Assembly: GCA_002441395.1 (NCBI GenBank)
Contig: DJVZ01000062.1
Coordinates: 27,000-59,330 of the forward strand
From: Spirochaetaceae bacterium UBA6243
GTDB lineage: Bacteria; Spirochaetota; Spirochaetia; Treponematales; Rectinemataceae
Reading direction: 5' to 3'
Length of the DNA stretch: 32,331 nt
Below the pieces are notes generated by a model. That model was not told the DNA's origin and ran no database searches. It worked only from the letters and a program-made list of their open reading frames with translations. A program made the position numbers and the translations under genes. This document shows, piece after piece, positions 23,317 through 30,664 of this stretch. The first letter of the stretch is position 1. Each line of letters begins with the position of its first letter.

Positions 23317-24927
23317 TCAAACTTTGAAGAACTGGACCTGTTTGCCCATTATCAGTTTTGCCAATCCGATCGTGCCGAAGGAAATGACCAGAAGCACACA
23401 GGTCAGGGCCGCCGCCTTGCCGTAGAAGCCATCGCTGACGAGATTCATGATGCTGAACGTCGCTACGGCGTTTTTCGATGTCGAGAGAAACACGATGACA
23501 CTCAAGGTGGTTATCGCGCGGATGAACGACATTATGAAGGAAGAGAAAAACGGGCCTTTTATGAGCGGTATCTCAATTTCCCGGAAGATTCTCAGGCTCC
23601 CCGCGCCGAGATTGCTGGCCGCCTCGCTGAATGAAGGCGAGATTTGCTGGAAGGCGCCGATTCCCGTCTGGTAGCCCGTCGATATGTTCCAGAATATCAT
23701 GCTCAGGATGATGATTGTCGCCGTTCCGTAAAGGTCGACCGGCGGCCTGGTGAATCCTATGGAATAGCCAATGCCGAGAAAAATACCCGGCAAGGCCGCA
23801 GGCAGCATACAGGTGAAGTCGACGAAGCGCCTGCCAGGGAATTTCTTGCGGGAAACCAGGAACGCCGCCGTCATGGAGAAAAGCGCGCTGGAGAAACCGG
23901 CTATGGCCGAATAGCTCAGGCTATGCACCAGTTCCTTCGAGCGGGTCGCTATTTCGGTTATGTACCGAGTCGTGAACGTCCAGTCGTATCCCCAGCCATT
24001 GACGAAGGCACCCACTATCAGTCCGACATAGACGAGCAGGACGAGGAGAGAGACGGCGGCGCAGACCGTGAACAGCACCCATTTCATCACTTTGCCGGTT
24101 TTCTGGATGTTGACCTGGGCCATTTTTCCCGTCACGGTCACGTAGGATTTCCTGCCGACCCAATAACGCTGCACGAAGAAAAGAACCAGGGAAGGAACGA
24201 GGAGCATGATGGAGAGGACCGCGGCCCCCGCTATGTCGGCCCAGCCTTCCACCCGCATCCATGCTTCGGTGGCCAGAACGGAGAAGCCGCCCGAAATCAT
24301 GATGGGGTTGCCGAAGTCGGCCAGCACCTGTATGGCGACCAGAAGGGCGGCGCCCGCCACGCCCGGCCGGGCCAGGGGGAAGGTCACCGTGCGGAACAGG
24401 GTGAAGCCATTGGCGCCAAGATTCCTGCCCGCGTATTCGAGCATCGGCGAGATGGACTGAAGCACCCCCTCCATGACGAGGAAAGCCACGGGGAAAAACG
24501 CGATGGTCTGCGCGAGCCAGAGCCCGTGCCATCCGAAAATATTGACGTCGAGACCCAAAAGGCCTTTCGTTATGAGGCCGTTTCTTCCAAACATCATGAT
24601 ATAGCTGAACGAGACCATGAAGGGCGGAGAAAAGAGCGGAAGCAGGGTGATGAACTTGAAAGCCTTTCGTCCCGGCACATCGGTCCGCGTGACCGTGTAT
24701 GCAAAGACAAAGCCGATGAGCGTCGCCGAGAGCGTGGACAGGACGAGCATCATGAGGCTGTTCAGCGCCGTCCGCATGTAGCGGGCATTGTGGAAAACGG
24801 AGACGAAGTCGTTCGCCTTTGGATAGAAAAACACTTCCACGATGGGATACACGACAAATGCCAGCAGGCAGAAAACGATAAAAAAGATCAGTAGGGACAG
24901 CGGCCTTTCCCGCACGCGGTGTTTCAT
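23317..24927 (-). CDS. ABC importer permease, two fused permease domains (FbpB-like)
   Basis: A 536-residue membrane protein with about twelve helices, twice the length of an ordinary binding-protein-dependent permease. Each half has its own cytoplasmic EAA loop: EYAGRNLGANGFTLFRTV in the first and EAASNLGAGSLRIFREIE in the second, each followed by a PL segment. This fused layout is that of FbpB/SfuB/AfuB proteins. Together with the ATPase and the binding protein it forms a complete importer. GAGGA lies six bases before the ATG. It is separated from the binding-protein gene by 90 bp with strong inverted repeats. Confidence 0.92.
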   Translation of the reverse strand: MKHRVRERPLSLLIFFIVFCLLAFVVYPIVEVFFYPKANDFVSVFHNARYMRTALNSLMMLVLSTLSATLIGFVFAYTVTRTDVPGRKAFKFITLLPLFSPPFMVSFSYIMMFGRNGLITKGLLGLDVNIFGWHGLWLAQTIAFFPVAFLVMEGVLQSISPMLEYAGRNLGANGFTLFRTVTFPLARPGVAGAALLVAIQVLADFGNPIMISGGFSVLATEAWMRVEGWADIAGAAVLSIMLLVPSLVLFFVQRYWVGRKSYVTVTGKMAQVNIQKTGKVMKWVLFTVCAAVSLLVLLVYVGLIVGAFVNGWGYDWTFTTRYITEIATRSKELVHSLSYSAIAGFSSALFSMTAAFLVSRKKFPGRRFVDFTCMLPAALPGIFLGIGYSIGFTRPPVDLYGTATIIILSMIFWNISTGYQTGIGAFQQISPSFSEAASNLGAGSLRIFREIEIPLIKGPFFSSFIMSFIRAITTLSVIVFLSTSKNAVATFSIMNLVSDGFYGKAAALTCVLLVISFGTIGLAKLIMGKQVQFFKV

Positions 24928-24940
24928 ACAGCTTCCTCTA

Positions 24941-24978
24941 TGCCGTACGGCAGCCCCGGGCTGTCTGGCAGTCGGGGC
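24941..24978 (-). repeat. Two adjacent inverted repeats between binding-protein and permease genes
   Basis: TGCCGTACGGCA (24941-24952) is a perfect palindrome. Beside it GCCCCG (24953-24958) pairs with CGGGGC (24973-24978) over a 14-nt loop. Hairpins here could protect the binding-protein mRNA end or dampen read-through into the permease, a common way to make more binding protein than membrane subunits. Confidence 0.55.
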
Positions 24979-25017
24979 GCCATACGTCTCTCGTACCTCT
25001 TGAGATTTTGGGACCAG

Positions 25018-26040
25018 TTACTTTCCGGTGATTTCCGACCACTGCTTCTTCCAGCGGTCGACGTTGACGGCTGCCGCCTTCAGGTCCCAAGGGGCAAGTT
25101 TGAGCTGGTCAAATGGGGGAACGCCGGCGGGCATCTCGACATCGGCGCGCACCGGGTAGCGGAAGCCATTTTTCGCATTGATTTTTCCGGCCTGGGGCGA
25201 CAGAAGGAAGTCGATGAATTTCTTTGCCGCATCGGCGTGAGGAGCGCCCTTCAGGATGGAGCCGCAGCCGATTTCGAACCCGGTGTCCTTGGGAAACACG
25301 ACGGTGATGGGCAGGTTGCCCTGCATCTTCTGCTTCAGGGCATCGTGGCCCCACGCGAAGCCGACCATGGCCTCACCCTGGGCGACGAGGGGAATGGATC
25401 CGTTTGCGCCCTTCGTATATTGAGCGACATTGGAATCGAGCTTGCGGATATAGTCGAATCCGGCGCTTTCGCTGCCGAGCCTGAATATTTGCGCACAGAG
25501 CATCAGGTACGCGCCGCCCGTCGTGGCGGGGTTGGACGCGATGACCTGGTTCTTGTACACGGGGTTCAGGAGGTCGTCCCACGTGGAAGGTGGGTTGAGG
25601 CCGAGCGGCTTCACCTTCTGCTCATAGAGTCTGTTGTTGTAGATAAGGCACAGGGCGCCGAGATACCAGCCCGTCCAGTAGCCGTCCGGGTCCATGAAGC
25701 TGGAATCGATCTTCGCTTCCTTGACGACCGGCGACGTGTATTTTTCGAGATAACCGCCCGATGCCAGGTCCGTATGGAAGTTGGAGTTTCCGCCGATGAA
25801 TACGTCGGCCCGCGGATGGGTGGATTCCGCCTTTATCCGTGCGGCGATCGTGCCGGCCTCCTCGATCTGGAGCGCTATTTCTGCGTTGAGGCCCGTCGCC
25901 TCCTTGAATGCCGCGGCGAGTTCGTTGGCCGTTTTTTCGTCCAGCGCCGCATACACGACGACCGTGTCGTCCTGAGCCCCTTTTGCGAACACACTCACCG
26001 TCGCCAGAAGTGCACACAGCAAAGCAAGAAACTTTTTCAT
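25018..26040 (-). CDS. Periplasmic substrate-binding protein of the ABC importer
   Basis: A 340-residue exported binding protein of the extracellular solute-binding type used by iron, aminoethylphosphonate, hexose-phosphate and thiamine importers. The signal peptide MKKFLALLCALLATVSVFA ends before KGAQDD; there is no lipobox Cys. The mature part starts VVVYAALDEKTANELAAAF and has ADVFIGGNSNF and the ligand-cleft region SNPATTGGAYLM. No set of tyrosines that would mark a ferric-binding site is obvious. The LacI regulator next door argues for a sugar-like or sugar-phosphate ligand and against iron, but this is inference. AAGGAGG lies six bases before the ATG at 26040. A longer in-frame start at 26166 would hide the signal peptide. 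Confidence 0.9.
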   Translation of the reverse strand: MKKFLALLCALLATVSVFAKGAQDDTVVVYAALDEKTANELAAAFKEATGLNAEIALQIEEAGTIAARIKAESTHPRADVFIGGNSNFHTDLASGGYLEKYTSPVVKEAKIDSSFMDPDGYWTGWYLGALCLIYNNRLYEQKVKPLGLNPPSTWDDLLNPVYKNQVIASNPATTGGAYLMLCAQIFRLGSESAGFDYIRKLDSNVAQYTKGANGSIPLVAQGEAMVGFAWGHDALKQKMQGNLPITVVFPKDTGFEIGCGSILKGAPHADAAKKFIDFLLSPQAGKINAKNGFRYPVRADVEMPAGVPPFDQLKLAPWDLKAAAVNVDRWKKQWSEITGK

Positions 26041-26117
26041 CACAAACCTCCTTTTCTTGATTCCTCTGACCGGATTGGTTTTCCGGCGTAGAATAAAAAC
26101 GAAAGCCGCGCTTTCAC
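26040..26117 (-). CDS. Possible 25-codon leader peptide ahead of the binding-protein gene
   Basis: A GTG at 26117 has GGAGG (26131-26127) nine bases upstream. It opens 25 codons (MKARLSFLFYAGK...), ending in TGA whose last base is the first base of the binding-protein ATG (TGATG). This would couple translation of the two. The start region also forms a hairpin followed by a T-run. No similarity to a known leader peptide is seen, and it could be chance. Confidence 0.3.
   Translation of the reverse strand: MKARLSFLFYAGKPIRSEESRKGGL
26070..26086. promoter_or_regulatory. Inverted repeat in the binding-protein leader, possible second LacI site
   Basis: CCGGA (26070-26074) and TCCGG (26082-26086) form a perfect inverted repeat with a 7-nt centre. 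ACCGGATT at 26069-26076 matches ACCGGTTT at the lacI operator (27264-27271) in seven of eight bases. Further out, AACG-AC-CGTT at 26165-26174 is another short LacI-like inverted repeat. Confidence 0.3.
26094..26115 (-). terminator. Short hairpin with T-run, terminator of lacI or attenuator of the ABC operon
   Basis: On the minus strand GAAAGC-GCG-GCTTTC (26115-26101) is followed by G and TTTTT (26099-26095). The stem is only six bp. It lies about 110 nt after the lacI stop and 55 nt before the binding-protein start, so it could end the lacI transcript or act conditionally. Confidence 0.45.
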
Positions 26118-26225
26118 GGCCTTTATCCTCCACAGTACAGCCTCGAAATGTTAGGCCTTCGTGCAACGACCGTTAAATTCTCAATAAAATGTCATACATC
26201 GCCACTTCCGAACTGCCTGCTTCCG

Positions 26226-27257
26226 TCATATATCCACGTTCTCCTGACAGCAGCCGCAGGACTGGCGAACCTGCAGCCGGGTGGGCAGGATGATCCTGTG
26301 TTCGTGGGAAACTGGCCGCTCTATCAACTGGATGATGCTTTCCATGGCTTGCGTGCCGATCTCGTACATGGGCTGCTGGACCGTCGTGAGCGAGGGCAGG
26401 AGGAACTGCGCGAAGAACGTGTCGTCGAATCCGGTGACGGCCAGGTCTTCGGGGACCCTGATGCCCTTTGAGCGGCAGTAGACGATGGCGCCCAGGGCCA
26501 TGTGGTCGTTCGCGGCGAAAATGGCATCGTATTTTTTGTCTTCGAGCATTTCCCGGGCGATTTCGTGGCCGGAATTCTTGGCAAAATCGCCGTGGACGAC
26601 ATCGAATTGTTCCGGCTCGATGCCTTTTTCGCTCAAGCCGAGCCTGAATCCATAGATCCGGTCATTGGAATCGAGGTTTTCCTCGGGACCCGCAATGAAG
26701 AGTATCCTGCGGAAACCGTGCTCCGCGTAGTGGTGGGCCATCTGCCGGGCCCCACCGACGTTGTCGATGAGAATCGCGGGGCAATGTTCCTCCATGGGCT
26801 TCCCGATGAAGAGGAAGGGAATGCCCTTGCGCCTGAGGGTGACGAGAAAGTCGTGGTCGATCGGCTGCAGGCCGTTGTTCCGGATGATAAAAGCATCGAC
26901 ACGGTTGCTTTGTGCGAGATCCATCAACACCTTGCGACTGTTTCTTGTTTTGAGGAGGATGTTGTAGTTTTTTTCTTCGGCCACCGTGTCGATGCCCATG
27001 AGAAGCGCCGAATAGTATTCCGTTATGATGTCCGGAAGCAGGACGCCGATGGTGCGGGACTTGCCCCCCGACAGCGCACTTGCGATTGTGTTCGGCGTGT
27101 AGCCGAGTTCCTGGATGACCTGTTCGATTTTTGCCGCCGTCGAGGGCTTTACGCTCCCCTCGTGGTTTATGACGCGCGAGACAGTGGCCTTCGAAAAGCC
27201 CGATCTTGCGGCGATATGATCGATGGTCATACGCGGTTCCGTTTGTTTTTGATTCAT
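26226..27257 (-). CDS. LacI-family transcriptional regulator
   Basis: A 343-residue regulator. The N-terminal helix-turn-helix is typical (MTIDHIAARSGFSKATVSRVIN, with the hinge helix near SALSGGKSRTIGVLLPD), followed by a periplasmic-binding-protein-like sensor domain with AIFAANDHMALGA and VPEDLAVTGFDD. Such proteins sense sugars, sugar phosphates or nucleosides and repress or activate nearby genes. The C-terminus QSCGCCQE has three closely spaced Cys, which is unusual and might bind metal or be redox sensitive. The start at 27257 has no Shine-Dalgarno site and a predicted leader of only about 10 nt. It lies between the importer operon and a divergent hydrolase gene, so it probably controls both. 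Confidence 0.93.
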   Translation of the reverse strand: MNQKQTEPRMTIDHIAARSGFSKATVSRVINHEGSVKPSTAAKIEQVIQELGYTPNTIASALSGGKSRTIGVLLPDIITEYYSALLMGIDTVAEEKNYNILLKTRNSRKVLMDLAQSNRVDAFIIRNNGLQPIDHDFLVTLRRKGIPFLFIGKPMEEHCPAILIDNVGGARQMAHHYAEHGFRRILFIAGPEENLDSNDRIYGFRLGLSEKGIEPEQFDVVHGDFAKNSGHEIAREMLEDKKYDAIFAANDHMALGAIVYCRSKGIRVPEDLAVTGFDDTFFAQFLLPSLTTVQQPMYEIGTQAMESIIQLIERPVSHEHRIILPTRLQVRQSCGCCQENVDI

Positions 27258-27262
27258 AATGT

Positions 27263-27270
27263 AACCGGTT
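27263..27270. promoter_or_regulatory. LacI-type operator AACCGGTT
   Basis: AACCGGTT is a perfect palindrome with the central CG typical of LacI-family sites. It sits between the lacI -10 box (27274-27279) and start codon, over the predicted transcription start near 27267. Autoregulation is the simplest reading. Confidence 0.55.
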
Positions 27271-27273
27271 TCT

Positions 27274-27301
27274 ATTTTAATCGAAGATTGCTACTTGTCA
27301 A
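27274..27301 (-). promoter_or_regulatory. Promoter of the lacI-family gene
   Basis: Minus-strand TTGACA (27301-27296, perfect) and TAAAAT (27279-27274, five of six) with a 16-nt spacer. Its -35 box overlaps the -35 box of the divergent promoter at 27295. Confidence 0.65.
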
Positions 27302-27323
27302 GCAATTTTTTCTCATTTATATT
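27295..27323 (+). promoter_or_regulatory. Promoter of the ComEC-like hydrolase gene
   Basis: TTGTCA (27295-27300, five of six) and TATATT (27318-27323) with a 17-nt spacer. Predicted start near 27330, leader about 31 nt with GGGAGA before the ATG at 27361. It shares its -35 bases with the lacI promoter on the other strand. Confidence 0.6.
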
Positions 27324-27360
27324 TTTTCCTGCAAATGACGTTCTGCTGCCCGGGAGAAGT

Positions 27361-28389
27361 ATGCTTCGTATCACGTTTATAAATGTCGGCTATGGCGATT
27401 CGATTTTGGTCGAGGAATTGAAATCTGGCCGGCGGATCTTCTCGATGCTGGTCGACGGGGGTAATCCTTACGACCAGCGCTACAAACATGCCTATGACAG
27501 CCATGCCGGCCAGACGCCGGCATGGCGCTATCTGCAGGGCCGCGGTATCGAAAGGCTCGATCTCGTCGTGCTGACGCATTTTCATCTTGACCACATCGGT
27601 GGCATTCCCGACGTGGTCAAGACATTCCCATGCGGGGACCTGTGGTCGAATTATGTCTTTTCCGGAAGACCGCCCGCAATCGATGTGGGAAAAAAGCGGC
27701 GGTACCGCCCCGAGTCGCGCATGATGGTACATTCCCTCCGACTGTTGGCGGAGCTGTCGGATTTTGCCGGGCATCAGAACAAGGAAATTCACGAGATGCG
27801 GCGGAACGAGTTTAATCTGCCACTGACTTCGGAGTTGTCCGTGGACAGATTCGGAGTGGATGAAGCCATCTATGCCCGCATGGATGGCCTGGTCCGCGAT
27901 ATCTGTGCGAAGGGGGGAGCCAGGGGCGCCGCAGTCGGATCTGGCGATTGCGCCGCAGAGGATGTGGAGGCGCAGCTTTTCGGACTGGACAAGATACTGA
28001 ATGCCTCGTGTGCCGCGCTCAGGCTCTCGTACCGGGGCAGAAGCGTACTTCTGGCGGCCGATCTTCCCGCCACCTACTGGTACCCGATCCTCGATGCAGG
28101 ACACACGATCGGTGCGGACATCCTGAAGTTTTCCCATCACGGACAGAAAGACGGCGTCTCGAAGCGGTTTGCCTCCGCCGTCAATCCCTCCAACGTGGTT
28201 TTCTGCGTGTCCGAGGACAATCCGTTCCACTGCCCGAATCCGTCGGTATTTTCCTTTTTCGATGCGACGACGCGGTTCGACGCCACCGGAATCGTGCCGC
28301 TGCCGCCGGCGTGGAAGCCGCATCCCGCGCATTCCGCCGTCGTCTTCGAAATTGGGGACGATTCCTCCATACGGCTGATGTTGCAATGA
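27361..28389 (+). CDS. ComEC/Rec2-like metallo-beta-lactamase-fold hydrolase
   Basis: A 342-residue cytosolic protein without signal peptide or membrane helices. The N-terminus (ITFINVGYGDSILVE) is the opening typical of the hydrolase domain of ComEC/Rec2 and its stand-alone relatives. Metal motifs are LTHFHLDHIGG (HxHxDH), a later LLAADLP (metal-bridging Asp) and FSHHGQKDG. Relatives act on nucleic acids or phosphodiesters, but stand-alone members are largely uncharacterised. About 90 residues between the HxHxDH motif and the LLAADLP segment look like a lineage-specific insertion. The ATG at 27361 has GGGAGA close upstream and starts right at the conserved strand. A start at 27295 is inside the promoter. 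It is divergent from the lacI gene. Confidence 0.85.
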   Translation: MLRITFINVGYGDSILVEELKSGRRIFSMLVDGGNPYDQRYKHAYDSHAGQTPAWRYLQGRGIERLDLVVLTHFHLDHIGGIPDVVKTFPCGDLWSNYVFSGRPPAIDVGKKRRYRPESRMMVHSLRLLAELSDFAGHQNKEIHEMRRNEFNLPLTSELSVDRFGVDEAIYARMDGLVRDICAKGGARGAAVGSGDCAAEDVEAQLFGLDKILNASCAALRLSYRGRSVLLAADLPATYWYPILDAGHTIGADILKFSHHGQKDGVSKRFASAVNPSNVVFCVSEDNPFHCPNPSVFSFFDATTRFDATGIVPLPPAWKPHPAHSAVVFEIGDDSSIRLMLQ

Positions 28390-28521
28390 CCGGACTCTTT
28401 TTGACAAAATCTTCCAGTTTTTGTAAGTCAAATATTCGTCGCAGCATACCTTTGCGCGTGAGTGGTCGGGCTCGAAGGATCACACCCTTTCTATTTAACC
28501 TTTAATTAACGCAAAATTTTC

Positions 28522-28537
28522 AATCAATTTATTGATT
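28522..28537. promoter_or_regulatory. 16-bp AT-rich palindrome before the metallophosphoesterase gene
   Basis: AATCAAT-TT-ATTGATT is a perfect inverted repeat with 7-bp arms, 29 bp before the start codon, in the 177-bp gap 28390-28566. It may be an operator. It does not resemble the AACCGGTT site. The rest of the gap is AT-rich with no clear promoter. Confidence 0.35.
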
Positions 28538-28566
28538 TTCGAAAAAGCGAGAAGGATACTGATCTC

Positions 28567-30027
28567 ATGAATTACTCAATCGCACGTATAAGCTCAGGAC
28601 GGGTTCGCTCATTCCTGTCCACGCTCATCTCAATCGTCCTTTTGCTTTCGCTGGGCGCATGCTCGACGGCGGGCCCCAATAGTTTCAGGACAGCTTCAAC
28701 GGCAGCGGATCTTCCGCCGCCCCGCTATCCGGATACGCGGTTCATGGTGCTCTCCGACACGCATTTGTACGACACTTCCCTTGGAACGAGTGGAGAGGCT
28801 TGGGACGCCTATATGGCCGAGGATCGCAAACTCCTCCCGGACAGCGCCGAGACGTTAAGCGTGGTAATGGACAGAATAAAAAGCGCAAGGCCGGACTTCG
28901 TTCTCATCACCGGCGATCTCACCAAAGACGGGGAAAAGCAATGCCACGAGCAATTCGCCGCCGCGCTTGGAGAACTCAACAAGGAAGGCATCAAGACCTA
29001 TGTGCTCCCCGGCAACCATGATATCAACAATCCCGCGGCCGCGCGCTTTCTGCCCTCCGGCGGAACCGAATCAATACCGACCGTCAATCCCGAGGAATTC
29101 GCCAGGATATATTCCGCCTCGGGGTATGGCGAAGCCCTGTACCGCGACCCCTCGAGCTTGAGCTACGTCGCGGAACCGACGCCGGGGCTCTGGATACTCG
29201 CCCTCGACAGCGCCAAGTACGAGAATAATGCCGGCAAGAAGTGGTCGGAGACTTCGGGTGCCATTAGAGAGTCTACCTACCAGTGGATCGAGGCCCGCCT
29301 TGCCGAGGCGAGTCAAAAGGGCATTGCCGTCATCGCCGCAGAGCATCACCCCATCATGGAGCATATCGACGGCATGAAGGATAAGTACCCCGACTACATC
29401 CTGGACGACAACTGGAGGCTCGCCAGCCTGCTCGCGAGCTACAATGTCCGGCTGCTCTTTTCGGGGCACTTTCACGCCAGCAGCATCGTCATGCACAGAT
29501 GGAAGGAGGATGCCCCCGCTCAACTTCGCGGAAAGTACATCGTCGACATCGAGACGGGCTCCCTTGTCACATGGCCCTGCTCCTACAGGAGTGTAAGCCT
29601 TTCATCCCAGGATGATACCGTGACCATATCCACCGCGCGCGTGGATCAGCTGTCTTCCTACGCGGCGGAGGGGAGAAGCTTTGACGTGGAAGGCAAAAAG
29701 GTTATAGAGAGGGGCATAGGCAACATTGCCTCGGCAACCATGAAACGCTATCACGTGGCCCAGCGCGACATTGACGTCGTCACTCCGGAAATCGTGGCCG
29801 CGATGATGGCACACTACGCGGGCAACGCTCATTTCGAGGGCGAAGACATGCTATCCACCAAGGGCTTAGGTCTAATGGGCAGAGCGGTGGTCGCGTCCTA
29901 CAACAAATTCGTCCACGGCCTCTGGAAGGTAAAAGCGCCCCCCAATGTAGAGCTCATGGAGGACAATAATCTTACGATCCGCGCGGATGGGAGTTGGATG
30001 ACGATTCCTTCCGTCGAAGGCTTTTAG
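28567..30027 (+). CDS. Lipoprotein metallophosphoesterase (calcineurin-like)
   Basis: A 486-residue protein with a lipoprotein signal: basic N-region, hydrophobic stretch and lipobox LGAC with Cys32. It is therefore predicted to be membrane-anchored on the outside. The metallophosphoesterase motifs come in order: LSDTHL (DxH), ITGDLTKDG (GD), LPGNHDIN (GNHD), AEHHP and FSGHFHAS (GHxH). A C-terminal domain of about 120 residues follows the catalytic core. These enzymes use two metals to cleave phosphomonoesters or diesters. Next to an importer operon it could release a phosphate-bearing ligand for uptake. AAGGA lies ten bases before the ATG. A strong terminator follows the gene. Confidence 0.9.
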   Translation: MNYSIARISSGRVRSFLSTLISIVLLLSLGACSTAGPNSFRTASTAADLPPPRYPDTRFMVLSDTHLYDTSLGTSGEAWDAYMAEDRKLLPDSAETLSVVMDRIKSARPDFVLITGDLTKDGEKQCHEQFAAALGELNKEGIKTYVLPGNHDINNPAAARFLPSGGTESIPTVNPEEFARIYSASGYGEALYRDPSSLSYVAEPTPGLWILALDSAKYENNAGKKWSETSGAIRESTYQWIEARLAEASQKGIAVIAAEHHPIMEHIDGMKDKYPDYILDDNWRLASLLASYNVRLLFSGHFHASSIVMHRWKEDAPAQLRGKYIVDIETGSLVTWPCSYRSVSLSSQDDTVTISTARVDQLSSYAAEGRSFDVEGKKVIERGIGNIASATMKRYHVAQRDIDVVTPEIVAAMMAHYAGNAHFEGEDMLSTKGLGLMGRAVVASYNKFVHGLWKVKAPPNVELMEDNNLTIRADGSWMTIPSVEGF

Positions 30028-30071
30028 AGGATCTGTACGAAGCAGATATCAAGGCTTCATTCATCTGTCTT

Positions 30072-30110
30072 ATAGCCCTTCAGGCGTTTGCCTGGAGGGC
30101 TATTTTATAT
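30072..30110 (+). terminator. Strong intrinsic terminator after the metallophosphoesterase gene
   Basis: A 14-bp stem (30072-30085 with 30090-30103, one T-G pair) around the loop GTTT is followed by TTTATAT. It lies 44 nt after the stop codon, before the convergent membrane-protein gene. Confidence 0.85.
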
Positions 30111-30126
30111 ATTAAGTCGCGTCGTT

Positions 30127-30570
30127 TTATCCCAGCACATAGGGGAAAGTTTGGAGAGAAACCAAGTGTGCCACAACCAATAAAACAAGTACAATAAGAA
30201 TCATGTACCATCGTGCATGAAAGCGGGACAGGGATGCTTTCGCCTTTGGGCTTATGTGGGAGAACCTGATCATAATTCCCGCAAACCCCATCCATACGAT
30301 GAGTGCGAAGAGTAACCAGTTCCAGAAACCTGTATAGGGAGCCATGATGATAGCGTGCACGATCATCACGATGACCAGGGCGATGTTCCCAAAATAATGA
30401 ATGGGATGCCATTTTTTGCCCATATTCTCGAGCCACGGCCACTTGCTTTTAGGGGCAAAGATAGTATGAACCATATGAAGAATCACGTACAAATCGGCAA
30501 TAAGAAAAAGAAGTGCGGCCAAGGCTCCCAGAGTTGTTCCCACGGTAACGCTTGTTGGCGTAGCTGTCAT
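30127..30570 (-). CDS. Four-helix membrane protein with paired histidines, possible b-type cytochrome
   Basis: A 147-residue protein with four predicted membrane helices (about 14-37, 58-78, 84-103, 121-140). Histidines cluster at helix ends: His32 and His35 in helix 1, His58 and His72 in helix 2 (14 apart, the spacing of bis-His heme pairs), and His118 and His135 flanking helix 4. This pattern suggests a small heme b protein of electron transfer, but no family was recognised for certain. The start is the ATG at 30570 with GAGGAG six bases upstream; a TTG at 30588 overlaps the ribosome site. It has its own promoter and lies downstream of the HxlR gene. Confidence 0.6.
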   Translation of the reverse strand: MTATPTSVTVGTTLGALAALLFLIADLYVILHMVHTIFAPKSKWPWLENMGKKWHPIHYFGNIALVIVMIVHAIIMAPYTGFWNWLLFALIVWMGFAGIMIRFSHISPKAKASLSRFHARWYMILIVLVLLVVAHLVSLQTFPYVLG

Positions 30571-30603
30571 GTTATTCTCCTCATTCAATGATTAACTTAA
30601 TTT

Positions 30604-30632
30604 ATTGTGCGTAAGTCATTAAGAAGAGTCAA
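30604..30632 (-). promoter_or_regulatory. Promoter of the four-helix membrane protein gene
   Basis: Minus-strand TTGACT (30632-30627, five of six) and CACAAT (30609-30604, four of six) with a 17-nt spacer; predicted leader about 28 nt. Confidence 0.5.
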
Positions 30633-30664
30633 GAGGGAATGCACGCGCCGCATGACAAAAGAGA

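Noticed and set aside
22392..24894. Long plus-strand frames opposite the importer ATPase and permease genes
   Set aside because: Charged, low-complexity translations without motifs; the minus-strand genes have complete ABC signatures.
26041..26166. Longer N-terminus of the binding protein starting at 26166
   Set aside because: It would bury the signal peptide; the ATG at 26040 has AAGGAGG at ideal spacing.
27313..28431. 372-codon minus-strand frame opposite the ComEC-like gene
   Set aside because: No motif, and it runs over the mapped divergent promoters; the plus-strand hydrolase has all metal motifs.
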